From positions 1 to 64,000 of the forward strand of contig JAPDOI010001922.1 in the NCBI GenBank assembly GCA_029168955.1: a stretch of 64,000 bases of DNA, written 5' to 3'. Shown here one piece after another: positions 1-10,792 of the stretch; the first letter of the stretch is position 1, and each line of letters starts with the position of its first letter. Below the pieces are notes generated by a model, which ran no database searches, was not told the origin of the DNA, and saw only the letters and a program-made list of their open reading frames with translations. The DNA is from Aplectana chamaeleonis (Eukaryota; Nematoda; Chromadorea; Rhabditida; Cosmocercidae). The translations under genes and the position numbers were made by a program.

Positions 1-401
1 GGCGGTGGGATCGTGGGTGTTGTCATGCGCCGACCGGTGTTACTGCCGGAGGGTGTGAAATAGAATGCCCGCACCAAGTTTTGTAAAACGGGTAGTATTT
101 GCCAAACTTGACTGAAAAACCTCCGATTGTCCTAATTTTTTTGTATGAGCACCCTGTGACTCTCAAAACGCTATAATTTATGGAGTTGGAGTGGCTAATT
201 ACTAGCCTAATTACTGGTGTGTGCTTCGTGGAATAAAATTCTTTGAAGAATATCAGTTTTTGGACAGAAAATGTTTTTGGCAATTGTCCCTCCGCGCTCG
301 ACAAAAAGCGGCCAACTCTATGTGTTGTAATTGTATAAGAAATAGAAAACACTTTTTATACTTTTTAATGAATCTGATGCAGATGGGATAATCTCGGAAC
401 T

Positions 402-619
402 TGTACAGGTTTACTTTTTTGAAATCCTCTATTAGACACGCTGAAGGCTTCTTGAAATATTGTACAGGTTTACTTTTTGAAATCCTGTATTGGACACGCT
501 GCCAGGCTTCCTGAAAATTTTTCAGGCTTACTTTTTGAAATCCTGTACGACACGCTGAAGGCTTCCTGAAAATCGCACAGGCTTCATTTCTTGAAATCCC
601 TCTATTGGACACGCTGAAG
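402..619. repeat. Tandem repeat, about 60-bp unit, 4 copies
   Basis: Successive units share GTACAGGTTTACTTTTTGAA, ATCC(T)GTATTGGACACGCTG and AAGGCTTCCTGAAAAT, with small indels. Open frames across it are repeat-derived. Confidence 0.85.
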
Positions 620-1125
620 TATTGCTAAAGGCCCAAGACTGTTAAATGGAGAACTTCGAAAAATCAACTTGCACGAATCTCGAGATTGTCTCATCTTCTC
701 TCAATACGTGAAGTAACTACAGGTTTTTTTCCTCTGTTACTTGTAATAATCGCTTCCAGTCGCGAGCGCGGCTAGAGAGGTTATAGTTTTTTACAACTTG
801 AGTTTTCCCGCACTTTGCCGCAAGAGAGCGATAAGCTCCGAGTAACAATCACTAGAGCAGTTCCCCATCGGAAACAAAGCGAGATTATAGGAAAGCTGTG
901 AATATGACGGCAATCTCACATCCAAAAGTCTTCGCACTAACAAGGGAAGCGTTTAGCGTGGTAAACGCATCTGCAGAAACGACCAGTATCGTTATTATCT
1001 CTTCTGGCTCAATAGTAAAATGCGCAGTATCCCGCCCTGAGCTGTATTTATGAGCCGCAGTCATCAGGCATTTTTTTGCGAGTTTCAAAAAAGTTTCTCG
1101 GATTTATTAGAATTTGTAGCGTAGG

Positions 1126-1428
1126 GGTGTAAATCTAGGTGGTGAACACGAATCTGGAGTCCATTTGTCAAAGTTTCAAGGTTTACTGCGGTAATACGGT
1201 GCAGGTAACATGTCATTTAGGGGACAAAAGCCATCTTAGTATTTTAAAAAATCGACAAACGGACGTTAAATTCGGCATCGCACCCCGAATAACCCCTGCC
1301 TACAAATTTCAGAGCAAAATCTGAGATTTTGACCAAACTACCGTATACCCACCATAATCTACCGTAATTTGCGAAAAATCGATTAAAGCACTCAAGATTC
1401 GTGTTCATCACTCCAAATAACCCCCAGA
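1126..1428. mobile_element. MITE with GTGNTGAACACGAATCT ends
   Basis: Left GGTGGTGAACACGAATCT and right AGATTCGTGTTCATCACTCC are inverted, giving an element of about 300 bp. A shorter related element is at 34864-35034. Confidence 0.7.
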
Positions 1429-2079
1429 ATAACAATTTGAGCAATATCTACCGTAGCACTCCGTAAATCCTTCGAAAGTGGCGTTTTCCCTCGAAATTTT
1501 GCCCGGCTGGGAAGCTTCACGAAATTGGGCGAAAACTTTAGAAAATCGACTTATAAACCTACAGATTCGTGACCAAGGCCCCAAAAACCTCTCTGGGAGA
1601 ATTTTAAGTCAAACCGGGAACATTTTTCTAAAACGCTTCCAGAGCCCTCCAATCGGTATAAATATTCGCCAAACCGAAAATCGGTACAAGTCCAAAAACG
1701 CTCTCAGTCTGGACAATAAAGTACGGAAAATGCGCCTTCATCCGAATTTTCCTCAGGGGGTAATTTTGGGCGCTGAACACATTCCCAGTCCTTTTTCCGA
1801 ATTTTCTTTAAGATTAATGCCCTTTTTTGGAAGGTACACAAAGCACAAAAACGACCTTTTTCAAGCTTGTAACTTCTTGGTACCTGCAGCTCTGGGCTGG
1901 ATACTGCGCAGTTTTACTATTGAGCCACTAGAGATACTAACGTGATACTAGTCAGTTGGCGGATGCGTTTACCACTCTAAACACTTCCCTTGTAAGAAGT
2001 TACAAGCATCCGACTTTTATTGCAAACCTTGGCAAATGTTCCTCATTTTTACAAAACTTCTAGCCTGGCCACTGTAACA

Positions 2080-2625
2080 TAGCAGTATGCTTTCGTCATC
2101 AACCTGGGATGCTGATTTTTGGAAAATTCTGTTCTTTGTTTGTAGTCTCGCTCACCCTACATTCGCCTTGTTTCCTTTTGTTTGAATAACTCTCTAGACA
2201 TCTAATCATTTTTTCTTAGAATCGCCTTTCTTCTGTATAGAAATGTTTTTTGCACTTGGTATACTGCGCTAAAAGGCGTTTCTTTGATTTTATAGATATT
2301 TCAAACCAGAGTCACGAAGTAAGGGTAGTTTTCAATTATTTGTTTGTTCAGAAGAACAGTTTGGGTAAGTTGATTTGATGATCCCACTCATTTGATCATT
2401 AATTCGGGTGACAAGCGTGGCAGGATTTAGGGTCCTTCTTATGAGGAAACCTGCAGCGTTACTTCGTTTTCGGCGAAAAAGCGATTTCTGCTGTCTTTGT
2501 GTGGCAAGAGACAAGTCAATCGAAAGATATTTCTCAACTGACAGCGTCATGCATAATACCCTTTTTTGTAGAACGCTTCTCCACGTCGCTTCATGGCAAA
2601 ACTACCAGGAAAACAAGATAGCGCG
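2080..2625. other. No gene seen
   Basis: The 97- and 72-codon frames on opposite strands (2332-2701) mirror each other and lack splice or family support. Single-copy-looking DNA as far as this window shows. Confidence 0.5.
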
Positions 2626-2629
2626 CAAT

Positions 2630-2790
2630 CATTTTAGTCTGAGGAATGACGGGGCCGCGAAGGTAGATCACCCCACGCTAATCGAAACGCCATTCCAGTG
2701 AGGCTGCCAACCCCACACGGCCAGCCGCCTGGTATACATGAGTCAGACTGAAAGAAAACGAAACCATACATTTGATTCATTCGATGAACA
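2630..2790. repeat. Dispersed repeat, partner inverted at 16920-17110
   Basis: Blocks such as GCGCAATCATTTTAGTCTGA, AAGGTAGATCACCCC and CCAGCCGCCTGGT recur in reverse complement at 16920-17110. Confidence 0.65.
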
Positions 2791-3087
2791 GGGGTAATTT
2801 AGTTACGCGTGGAAGACAAAGGGGAAACAGTGGAACATCAATGAGCAAGATGTGATGTAACTGTGAATCATATCAAGTACAATAATTCCTCTAACGAACG
2901 GGGAAATGTCCAGTGTACCATGGGGTGACATCTGGTATGTGTGGAATTGTTGTAAACGGAGTTTGACAGAAAACAGTGAACAGAAAAAAACTAGGAAGTA
3001 AGCAGAAAAACAGAAAATGTTTCCGATTAGCTCAATGAATAGCATTAAGTGGACTTTATTTTTTTTCATTTTATTTCTGTACGATGT

Positions 3088-3345
3088 TTAAAGGCAGGTT
3101 TCGCGATAAAAGCGGAAGAGTGAAACGTCCTCATGAGAATGTAGATCACTTGGCCATCACAAATGCGAAAATATGAGAAAAGCTGCAGAAAAACGCTCCG
3201 GAACAAGTTATTTCTGTGCGCCCGCCTCCCAGCCTCCGATTCATCGAGATTTCTATAAATGCCTGCCTTACCCACTTTTGTTTTGCTTCTAAAGTGATTT
3301 CTGAGCATTTGCGTAAACTACTGACTACTTCAACAGCAAAATTAA
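3088..3345. mobile_element. Dispersed element with TTAAAGGCAGG-type end (copy 1)
   Basis: Starts TTTAAAGGCAGGTTTCGCGA and shares CTTGGCCATCACAAATG, CGCCCGCCT, TTTCTATAAATGCCTG and GTGATTTCTGAGCATTT with 52545-52825. A partial relative is at 48570-48645. Confidence 0.7.
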
Positions 3346-3359
3346 AAGGCGGGCGAACA

Positions 3360-4230
3360 AGAAGCAAATATGTCCAACCTCAGATTACATGATTCCAAGG
3401 ATGTCTATGGAATCGTACAGGGGTTCCTTGGGAACGGGGTTAAGACCTCTCAAAGTTTTAGCTGCGGAAGCGTGGTGGATGGATTTGTCAACGAGGTTTG
3501 TAACTTCCGTCATTTACAAACTGATATGCAAAAGGAGCGGACCTGAATAAAGAGAGGATAAGAATGAAGGAAGAGCTGGGCTATTGGTAGGAAATCATCT
3601 GTCATCTCTCAACTGTTGTAAACTTGGAAAGATCGTAAGAGGAGCGTACCAAAGTGGTTTCTCGAGGTGAACGCTCCAGGGTGGCTTCCCCTATATCTCG
3701 CCTATTCGGAGCAATCGGGAGCTCGCACTTGGCAGGTCTTGTATGGTGTGGGTAATTATGTGAAATCTCGGATTTCGTCCCTGAGCTTGAATCCAGCTTC
3801 TAAAGAAAATCTCGTTAGTTAGGGGCCTGCCGACAAGAGTAATTAGTCGGTATTTCTTGCCCTGCCGTTTTCTCCCAAACTTCCGAGTTTTTTTCCTTAT
3901 TTTCACTTTTGTGATGATCAAATCTAGCACTTTCACGAAGAGAACTTGAAAATTGTCTTTTATCGTGGACCCTGCCTTAATACAATCGTGAGAGAAGGAT
4001 TTAAAATAAATTTCATACTAGCTAGTTAAAGTATTATAATGGTAAAGCACAATTTTAGTTTCTTTGTGAGACCTCCTCTGGTTTAAAACTTTTGAACACC
4101 TTAGAGTGATGAATCCTGTTTTTCCACATTTCTCGAAACCACTTTAGAATATAGCAGTCCGTCTAAATGTAGTGCATAGATGCGAGAAGAAAAAGCAGTT
4201 TCAGTTCTGATTTTCGCTAGGCTATTACGT
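3360..4230. other. No gene seen; one TIR-like motif
   Basis: ATCGTGGACCCTGCCTTAA at 3963-3981 is an end motif of the AAGGCAG element class, so part of this stretch is probably a decayed element. A basic 81-codon minus frame (3691-3936) is unsupported. Confidence 0.45.
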
Positions 4231-4240
4231 ACTACACGAT

Positions 4241-4388
4241 TATCGTCTATCACTGGATGAGGGATCGCCGCGACGCTGCTTGGCGGGAAAAATTGCGCGC
4301 GGGAAAACGAAGGGAGAGTGGCTATTGATCGCGCAATTTTTCCCGCCAAGCAGCGTCGCGGCGATCCCTCATCCAGTGATTGACGATA
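4241..4388. mobile_element. Palindromic MITE 'P', copy 1
   Basis: Two almost perfect 59-bp inverted arms, from TATCGTCTATCACTGGATGA through GGCGGGAAAAATTGCGCGC, around a ~30-bp centre (GAAAACGAAGGGAGAGTGGC). Flanked on both sides by CACGAT (4235-4240 and 4389-4394), a possible 6-bp target duplication. Best-preserved of eight copies in the window. Confidence 0.9.
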
Positions 4389-4547
4389 CACGATCGGGAG
4401 CCAAATATGTGCAAACAAACAGACACTCTGAGTGGACCCCACCCCATATCGGCGATAATTTTGGGATAAATAACGGTTCAAAAGCTGTGCTACGCCGCCT
4501 GAATATGTCCACTGCGCAGCACAAAAGCTAATTGTTATAATACTCTC

Positions 4548-5327
4548 CGCGCTAAGTTTTGTAAAATGGGAGCAAGCAAACATGGCAAAAAGCGTTCGAT
4601 GCATGTAACTTTTTTTGAATGAAGATTTTTTCGAAATCTGAAAACGCTATCATATTCAAAGATCAAACTGCCATTTAATTGTGTGACTTGTAGACCGAAA
4701 TTCTCTGAAACCGCTTTGTTTTAGAACAAAATAGTTTTCGCAATCAGCTGTAATGGAAGGTCGCGTGAAGGCGAAGTATGGCGAGCATTTCCTAAGCAGT
4801 ATTGTTGCAAGTAATAGAAGAGCAATCTGTATGCTTTCTTCTTAAATAAGGTTGCATGGTGAGAGAACTTGGTAGTTTGTGCTGGCCACTTTTCGAAATC
4901 CTTCATTAAACACACTTGAGAACAACCTGAAAAGTAGAGGTTTTGATGCGGAAACCCTGAGCTCTTAAATGAAGGATTTCGAGAATTCAACCTACATAAA
5001 CCCTGAGATTTTCTCACCTTTACCTAGTTCATGAAGAAAGCATACAGATTGCTCTTCCATTACTTGTACAAATACTGCTCAAAGCTCTCGCCGCACTTCG
5101 CCGCGCGCGACGTTTTTGAAAACAATTGCAAAACTATTTCCTTAAAAAACAAAGCGATGGTTAGAGAGAACATCACCTACAAGTCACATAATTAGGTAGC
5201 ACGCATCTGTTAATGTGATAGCGTTTTCAGATTTCAGAAAAGTCTTCATTCAAAAAGTTACATGCATCGGACGCTTTTTGCCACGTTTGCCAGATGCTCC
5301 TGATTTTGCAAAACTTACGCGGTGACA
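4548..5327. mobile_element. Inverted-repeat element with GCTAAGTTTTGTAAAATGG ends
   Basis: Left arm 4548-4680 (AAGTTTTGTAAAATGGGAGC, AACATGGCAAAAAGCGTTCG, TGAAAACGCTATCA). The right arm 5210-5327 is its complement (CGCTTTTTGCCACGTTTGCC, TTTTGCAAAACTTACGCGG). The interior shares sequence with 76-2059. Confidence 0.8.
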
Positions 5328-5436
5328 AATCCTTCCTTCCTGCTACAGCGTGCTCCAAAACGATTACACATAGTCAACCGGGTCGAAGAAAATCCCCAGG
5401 TCAAACTGTGTCTGCAATGACGTGCCGTTCGAGCAT

Positions 5437-5590
5437 GAGGCATCTTTCATAGTCCACACCGCAAGCGTGGCACAAGTGTAGCGAGTGGATCAAGCGGTTG
5501 TCTGCGGAACTGTTCACCGCGAGGCACGAGACGGACGCGCGTACCGCCCATTCAGCGCCGTCATTGCGGCGCCGCCCATACCACTTGTAT
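5437..5590. repeat. CTTTCATAGTCC repeat, copy 1
   Basis: Carries GGCATCTTTCATAGTCCACA, CCGCAAGCGTGGCAC and ACGCGCGTACCGCC blocks shared with 54085-54235 and 54375-54540. Confidence 0.6.
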
Positions 5591-5599
5591 CATTACTCA

Positions 5600-6470
5600 A
5601 GTCTCAGTTTGAGTCCACTCCATCGTAGACAATTCTAGCATTATTCTACGCTACCGTGTGTTGTGTGCGAGCCTGGAATTATTGTGCATGGCATAGTTGA
5701 CGTTCAACTTTACCTCGCACCACCATAGCGGTGCCGCCGGGTTTCTGAATGACCTCGATGCGATAAGAGAAATACCGTGTTGTTTTCGATCTAGAGAAGT
5801 AGTGGAAACTCAAATACACCCCAGCATGTCCGCTCAAATGAAATGAGCGTAGCTAATGAGAAAATGGTTGAGATGGCAATGCCACTAGACTTCCGCGGCC
5901 TGGTACTCGCGCACTTCCGGTAGAAAAAGTTTTCGAGCATCCGGCGAGAAGTTAACCTGAATTACTACGAGATAGCTTTTCGCCCAATGCCCCCTTCTAG
6001 AAACTGGGTCTAATTTTCTCTAGGAAATAGTTTAAAATAAAATAAGTAGATAAGATAAAAACGTGCAAGGCGGTATTCGAAAACGTTATGTTTCTGAAAG
6101 GAACTATTTCACTGCATTTGCAGGACTAAAAATGAATTGAAAGCGTCAGTTTTCAAACAAATTTATAAACTCTAATTTCAGCAGCAGTAATCATTTTCTT
6201 ATTTTCAGGCCTCTAGAAAAAGTTGTTTCCGTTTTATTTTCATAGCCTCTAGAAAATGATAGGGCTAACAAGATAAGTATATAAAGGGTAGGTCTGTCCT
6301 GAGGAAATCTAATAATAGGAAGTGTTCATGCCTGGCGTTGTAAAGTAGTATAGGTGTCCAGCCGCTAGTCATTCGTCTGAATTCAGTTATGAGCTCGGAA
6401 AGCTTGCAGATTATCGTAAAGTTCTCCTCACGCCTACTATAGTTTACAAAGATCCAAGCAAGAAAATTTA
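5600..6470. other. No gene seen
   Basis: AT-rich 3' half with repeated CCTCTAGAAAA motifs (near 6000, 6210 and 6245). No convincing frame. Confidence 0.5.
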
Positions 6471-6473
6471 ACA

Positions 6474-6562
6474 GCATCGGTGGCGCAGTCGGTGGTGGGA
6501 AGGGGCAGTAAGTAGCCTGGCGGTGAGGGTTTGAACTAATTAGAGTTTTTTTTTTTTTTTTT
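6474..6562 (+). mobile_element. tRNA-derived SINE-like relic with poly-T
   Basis: A perfect A-box (TGGCGCAGTCGG, 6481-6492) and a B-box-like GGGTTTGAACTA (6527-6538) lie at tRNA-like spacing. They are followed by a 17-base T run at 6546-6562. The 5' and 3' acceptor halves do not pair well, so it is not a functional tRNA. A SINE or tRNA pseudogene is the best reading. Confidence 0.5.
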
Positions 6563-6901
6563 GCAGAATCACGAAACTCTCACATTTTGATCAGGAATAA
6601 TATTCCAAAGGTCACTTCATCATTCTGCAGCAAGACAGCCATGTCGATACAAAAATAGACTTGTGTGGGCGTAATTCAAGGTTTTGATCCCCAGCAAGGG
6701 TTTTATCACCTTTGCAAGGGATCACGCACATAAGTGGACAGTTGGTGTTACATAACCCCTTTAAAAGCTCTAGGTAAAGTCTTTTGTTCCTGATTCCATT
6801 TTCTGAGTGGTTATTAGTTTCAAATACACCTTTCTGGAGAAAGGTTAGGTGATTTTTGTGTCTGAAGTCTCGAACCATGTGAATTTCTGGTACCACCCTC
6901 A

Positions 6902-7357
6902 GAAGGCAGTGTTCACGATGACTATCGTACTGAGTCTGACACAAAAAATGGGATTATTTGGACGTGAGGTATCCACAGTGACGAAACTGTTAAGAAAGTC
7001 GTCCAGAATAAGTCAAAATAACGGTTTCTAAATTCAGGGCGTGGACGAGAATCATAGACCCGGCTGATTTCGGCAATCGCGCGCTAATCGCGAAATCTGC
7101 GCGAATCGATCATGCTAAACTCGGCAGAGTTGCTTGGCGATTTGCCATCGAAAAGTGTGCGGCGCCACAAGCTCGTCCGATTGGGAGGCGCACCGGGATA
7201 GATAGGCGCACCGGGATAGCTTTCAAAGCCGTTTTTATTAATTGCTCACTAATTTTCCTCGGCTTTCTTCGACCCTATCCTCACACAGCACCTGCCAACC
7301 GAGTGTTTCTACACCGAGACCTCGAGAACGTTAGACAGATCGTGAAACACCGCCTTT
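6902..7357. mobile_element. AAGGCAGNGTTCACGATGA element, copy 1
   Basis: Left end AGAAGGCAGTGTTCACGATG. The right end has a decayed ATCGTG..ACCGCCTTTAA. Shares ATAACGGTTTCTAA, GCGCTAATCGCGAAATCTGC, GCGAATCGATCA and TTTGCCATCGAAAA with 44757-45213. Confidence 0.8.
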
Positions 7358-7649
7358 AACAGCGTCGAGGTCCAATTTTTTCAAAATCCTCGTCCAAATT
7401 TCCTGACTCACAGGGGAGGGGTATTCAGGCCGCTGCACGAATATAAAATCAATTTATTGTTTTTCTGGAATTTCTCGATGGGTTAAGGCAGGTAACTGGC
7501 ATTTTACCTACTTTCACCTCAAGTTTCGGGCTTAAAACTTGTTGGGATCAAGGACCCAGTTCGGGATGCACATGCGACCATTCGAGTGCATATTCATTTT
7601 CACACAGTATCCGGCTTTCCTCGTCCAGGCCTACGCTACGCAATTGCGC

Positions 7650-7930
7650 TTATCTGGGTCAAATTCCTGGTCCGCATTTGCGTCTCGACACGCTTTGCGG
7701 CCACACGCGCTCGAGTCAATCGGGTTTCTAGCTCCAAAGCCGATTCGATATGGCTTTTTATAGAGTTCTTCAACTTTGTTTAGTTTCCAGTTTATAAAAC
7801 CCACCGAGAGTCAACAGATCGGCAGCTGCGGCGCTGGAAACTTTTCCGACTTGAAAGCGCGCGCCCGCAAAGCGTGTCGAGACGCAATTGCGGACCGAAA
7901 TTGGAGCCAGATAAGCACAGTATACATATA
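7650..7930. mobile_element. Fold-back MITE (GGTCCGCAATTGCGTC family)
   Basis: Inverted arms CTGGTCCGCATTTGCGTC...ACACGCTTTGCGG and the complement near 7875-7910, about 280 bp. The frames at 7539-7783 lie inside it and are repeat-derived. Confidence 0.8.
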
Positions 7931-8204
7931 AGCATTAATGCGTTTTTGAAATTCCCGATTGGGTGAATTTTTCGAATAATGCCCTCCTCAGGTTCCTGAA
8001 TGAATGACTAAATCCGTGTAAGACCTCACAGTTTTTATTATCGAATATGAATAAATTTGTATACCCGCTATTAATTCGGTTGGAATGAAAATACGGAAAA
8101 ATTATCCGAATATTCTAATAAGATCATAAATAACGAACTTTTTCAGGCTGGATAATCGAACGTAGTGATCCAAATTTACATCCTAAAAATTCAGAAAAGC
8201 AATC

Positions 8205-8343
8205 ATCGTCCATCACTAGATATGACCGCCATGACGCTTTGGCGGGAAAATTGCGGGCGGGAAAACGAAGGGAGAGTGGCTATTGATTCGCAATCTTTCC
8301 CGCTACAGCGTCGCGGCGATCCCTCATCCAGTGATGGACGATA
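8205..8343. mobile_element. Palindromic MITE 'P', copy 2
   Basis: Same arms and centre as 4241-4388, with a few deletions in the left arm (ATCGTCCATCACTA..., GGCGGGAAAATTGCG). Confidence 0.88.
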
Positions 8344-8599
8344 TGTTTCCCTGTTAAACATAATGCTTGAAAAAAAAACAAAAAAAAATGATACTTCTCT
8401 AATGCAATATTCTGGAAAACGATTGATTAGGCTCTAGAATGAATGGTTTATATTGTAAAACGTGTAATTGAATTGCTCGAATGATTCCGATGCTCAAAAA
8501 CCAAAATCGAAATTCTTAAATTAGTGTAAGATACAAAAAGAACGAATAAGCGATAGTTACAAAGCCGGGTATAGTAGGGGCATCCGAGGTTCGAGCAGC

Positions 8600-8862
8600 C
8601 ACCAGCGGAGGGATATCGATCCATACCCACAGAGCGGGAGCAGTTCGGCTGGCACACGTGAAACTGTCGCCGCGTGCACGTCATCGTTGGCGCGCGCGCA
8701 ACTGTTTTGGGACCTCTGAAAAGAAATATAGTTGGCGCTCGGTTAAAGCGCTTCAATTGAATACGCCCGCGCAGCGGTTTTCCGTCGCGCACGTCACGTG
8801 TGCCACCCGAACTGCTCCCGCGGTGTGGATGCGATCAACATCCCGTGGGCGGATTCTACACA
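8600..8862. mobile_element. Inverted-repeat MITE
   Basis: Left GCGGGAGCAGTTCGGCTGGC, ACACGTGAAACTG. Right CACGTGTGCCACCCGAACTG, CTCCCGCGGTGTGG. Arms are about 80 bp. The 114- and 69-codon frames over it are repeat-derived. Confidence 0.8.
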
Positions 8863-8972
8863 GGTAGCGAAACGCCTCGTCAACGGTAACGGGTCAGCAG
8901 AGCTCTAGCGGGTACTCTAGAGCTGCACGGTAGTGCAGTTAATGCTCTTAGATGTGAGGACTGGCCTCGCTC

Positions 8973-9131
8973 ATGAGCCAACACAAGGCCTTGTTCACAA
9001 CTATCCAACCAATGAAGAAGCAACTCACTTGGGATAGGAAACTGTACGCTAATAGAATGCCGAAGAATTATTGCAAGGTTAAGAAGATCATATTCAATTC
9101 AAAACTGAATCACTCAGGATTTTTCGAATGA
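8973..9131 (+). CDS. Short plus-strand open frame, possible exon
   Basis: 52-codon frame from ATG to TGA with a basic, coding-like composition (MSQHKALFTTIQPMKKQLTW ... NRMPKNYCKVKK). The frame stays open upstream to 8958, after an in-frame TGA. TGCAAG|GTTAAG near 9080 could be a donor. Not recognised and no partner exon seen, so a low-confidence call. Confidence 0.22.
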   Translation: MSQHKALFTTIQPMKKQLTWDRKLYANRMPKNYCKVKKIIFNSKLNHSGFFE

Positions 9132-9339
9132 AAATTCTTTATTCTCAACGTCATTGCAATATTTCTAGAACAACTTTTTGAATAATGATATTTAAAATCC
9201 CATTGTTTCAGTTACGGATGATGGAAGAGAAAGTTCAGCACTACGAATCGCGAAAACTTCAGAAACTTAGTTACTTGAAAGTACAATCTTCCTGTAGATA
9301 ATTGTTAATGCAATCATACAGTGTCATCGTACATCGTCA

Positions 9340-9392
9340 CTAATTCTCGTACCATACTCTCAATTCATTCGATGACTCATCAATATGTATAC
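9340..9392. repeat. Short dispersed repeat, inverted partner at 16405-16460
   Basis: CTCAATTCATTCGATGACTC and ATCAATATGTATACCG. The complement is at 16405-16460. It abuts the donor of the exon candidate 9393-9566. Confidence 0.6.
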
Positions 9393-9566
9393 CGTAATGC
9401 CTTCTCTACACACTTGGCACCCGCAACAGTGCACATGCTCCTTTTCCCTTTCAGTTGACTTCGTGATGCAGCCGCGCCTGGGTATTTTGTCCAAGCTGCC
9501 TCTTAAATTATTATTCTCTACCATTCTTCGTGCCTGTATCTCTAACTCTTCCTCCGAAAGGGTGTG
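9393..9566 (-). CDS. Candidate internal exon, cysteine-rich, unknown protein
   Basis: 174 bp, phase 0 at both ends. It is bounded by a canonical GATTTCAG acceptor and an ACG|GTATAC donor. It encodes 58 residues, strongly charged (HTLSEEELEIQARRMVE..., STEREKEH) and ending with a possible metal-binding cluster, HVHCCGCQVC. The 4.3-kb hAT element at 9624-13967 begins 58 bp upstream of the acceptor, inside what would be the preceding intron. No partner exon was found on either side and no family was recognised, so this could also be part of an old transposon gene. Confidence 0.4.
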
Positions 9567-9615
9567 CTGAAATCGCTCCACGCTTCGCTTTTAGGTAGGG
9601 TGACTGTGCGTCTGT

Positions 9616-9623
9616 ATCCACAC
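9616..9623. repeat. Target-site duplication of the hAT element, left copy
   Basis: ATCCACAC, identical to bases 13968-13975 on the other side of the element. Fusing the two flanks at this octamer gives an uninterrupted pre-insertion sequence. Confidence 0.85.
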
Positions 9624-10171
9624 TAGGGGTGTGCGTAAATGAATTTTCAAATTCCGTAAATCGTAAAACGTAATTACGACAAAAGCACCTTAAATCGTAA
9701 ATCGTAAATCGTAAAAGAAATTAATACCAAGAAACACTAAAATATTATTGCTATGGTGAAACAAGAGAAACTATAGTCAGGTCCGTGGCTTGTTTCCTCA
9801 AGTAGAAACATTTAAATCTCACCCGCGGCTGAAGCGGCGGCTGGCTGGTAATTACCAGCCAGCAGCAGTTGGTGATTTAAACAGCCGCGCCAGTCAGCTG
9901 GTGAAATTTGAAAAGTGTTTTTCTTAGGAAACAAGCCATGGACCTAATCATACCTTCTAATGATAGTTTCACGTACTAAGCACTCATTGGGTTGCGTTCT
10001 GTATTTGGCAGCTAAATCAGCATTTAATGAGAGACAGTTTTACCCGTATTTCTCTGCTTTCCCTTAGTCGCTCATTCCACAACCTCTTCCCAGGTTCTAA
10101 GAAATCCGCAGGTCCGACTGTTTCAGCCCGCGTATCTGCTACAAAAAGGACACAACTACCGGTGCTTCAAT

Positions 10172-10437
10172 GGGCCAAATTCCTGGTCCGCAATCGCGTC
10201 CTCGACACGCTTTGCGGGCCGCGCTATCTTGACTCTGAAAAGTTTCCAGCACGCAGCCGCCGATCTGTTGACTCTAGATGGGTTTTAGAAACTGGAAAGT
10301 AAACATAATTAGAGAAAAAACTGCATAAAAAGCCATATCGAGTCGGCTTTGGCGCTGGAAACTCAACTGACTCTTCGAAAAGCAAAGTGCACCGGCAATG
10401 CGTGTCGAGACCTCAATTGCGGACCGGAATTTGGCCC
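10172..10437. mobile_element. Fold-back MITE (GGTCCGCAATTGCGTC family), copy in the hAT
   Basis: Inverted arms carrying CTGGTCCGCAATCGCGTC and CGACACGCTTTGCGGG at both ends, with a middle containing AAAAGCCATATCGAGTCGGC. Related copies are at 7650-7930 and 48880-49085. Confidence 0.8.
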
Positions 10438-10662
10438 AGATATATTGTATACTCGTAAGGCCTCTCCCAAAACGCCGGACGCCGTTATAAGCGTTAGAGC
10501 GAGCCAAAATGACCGTATTTGAGCGATTCTAAACCGGCGAATTTGAGAACTCCGCCCACTTGCTAGCGAAACCGCACCACAGTGCTGGCAAAACCGCACA
10601 TTGAGGTCAGCAAGAAATATGGCACCTAGTTTCCAGCCAACCTTCAATAGGGATATCAAAGT

Positions 10663-10792
10663 ATGGCGCTATTCATACTTTCAACGGCTGCGCGGCATGC
10701 GCGTGACGAGCGGGTTTGGCGTTAGGAGGATGGATACTCCCTTGACGCGTCACGCGCGTGTCGCGCTGGTGTTGATAGTGTGAATAGCGCTA
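10663..10792. mobile_element. Short palindromic MITE nested in the hAT
   Basis: Inverted arms GCGCTATTCATACTTTCAAC and GTTGATAGTGTGAATAGCGC, continuing into GCGCGTGACG. About 130 bp in all. Confidence 0.8.

Larger units (their letters stand above)
76..2059. mobile_element. Inverted-repeat element with AAGTTTTGTAAAA ends
   Basis: Left end AAGTTTTGTAAAACGGG...TTTGCCAAACTTG at 76-110. The complementary end is TTTGCAAACCTTGGCAAA...TTTTTACAAAACTT at 2000-2059. A second pair of arms (905-1040 and 1880-1995, sharing GTTTA.CGTGGTAAACGCAT and GGCTCAATAGTAAAA) lies inside. A shorter relative is at 4548-5327. It contains a 60-bp tandem array and a smaller MITE. No transposase was seen. Confidence 0.65.

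Noticed and set aside
1478..1945. 155-codon plus frame
   Set aside because: Lies inside an inverted-repeat element; low-complexity composition, no recognised domain.
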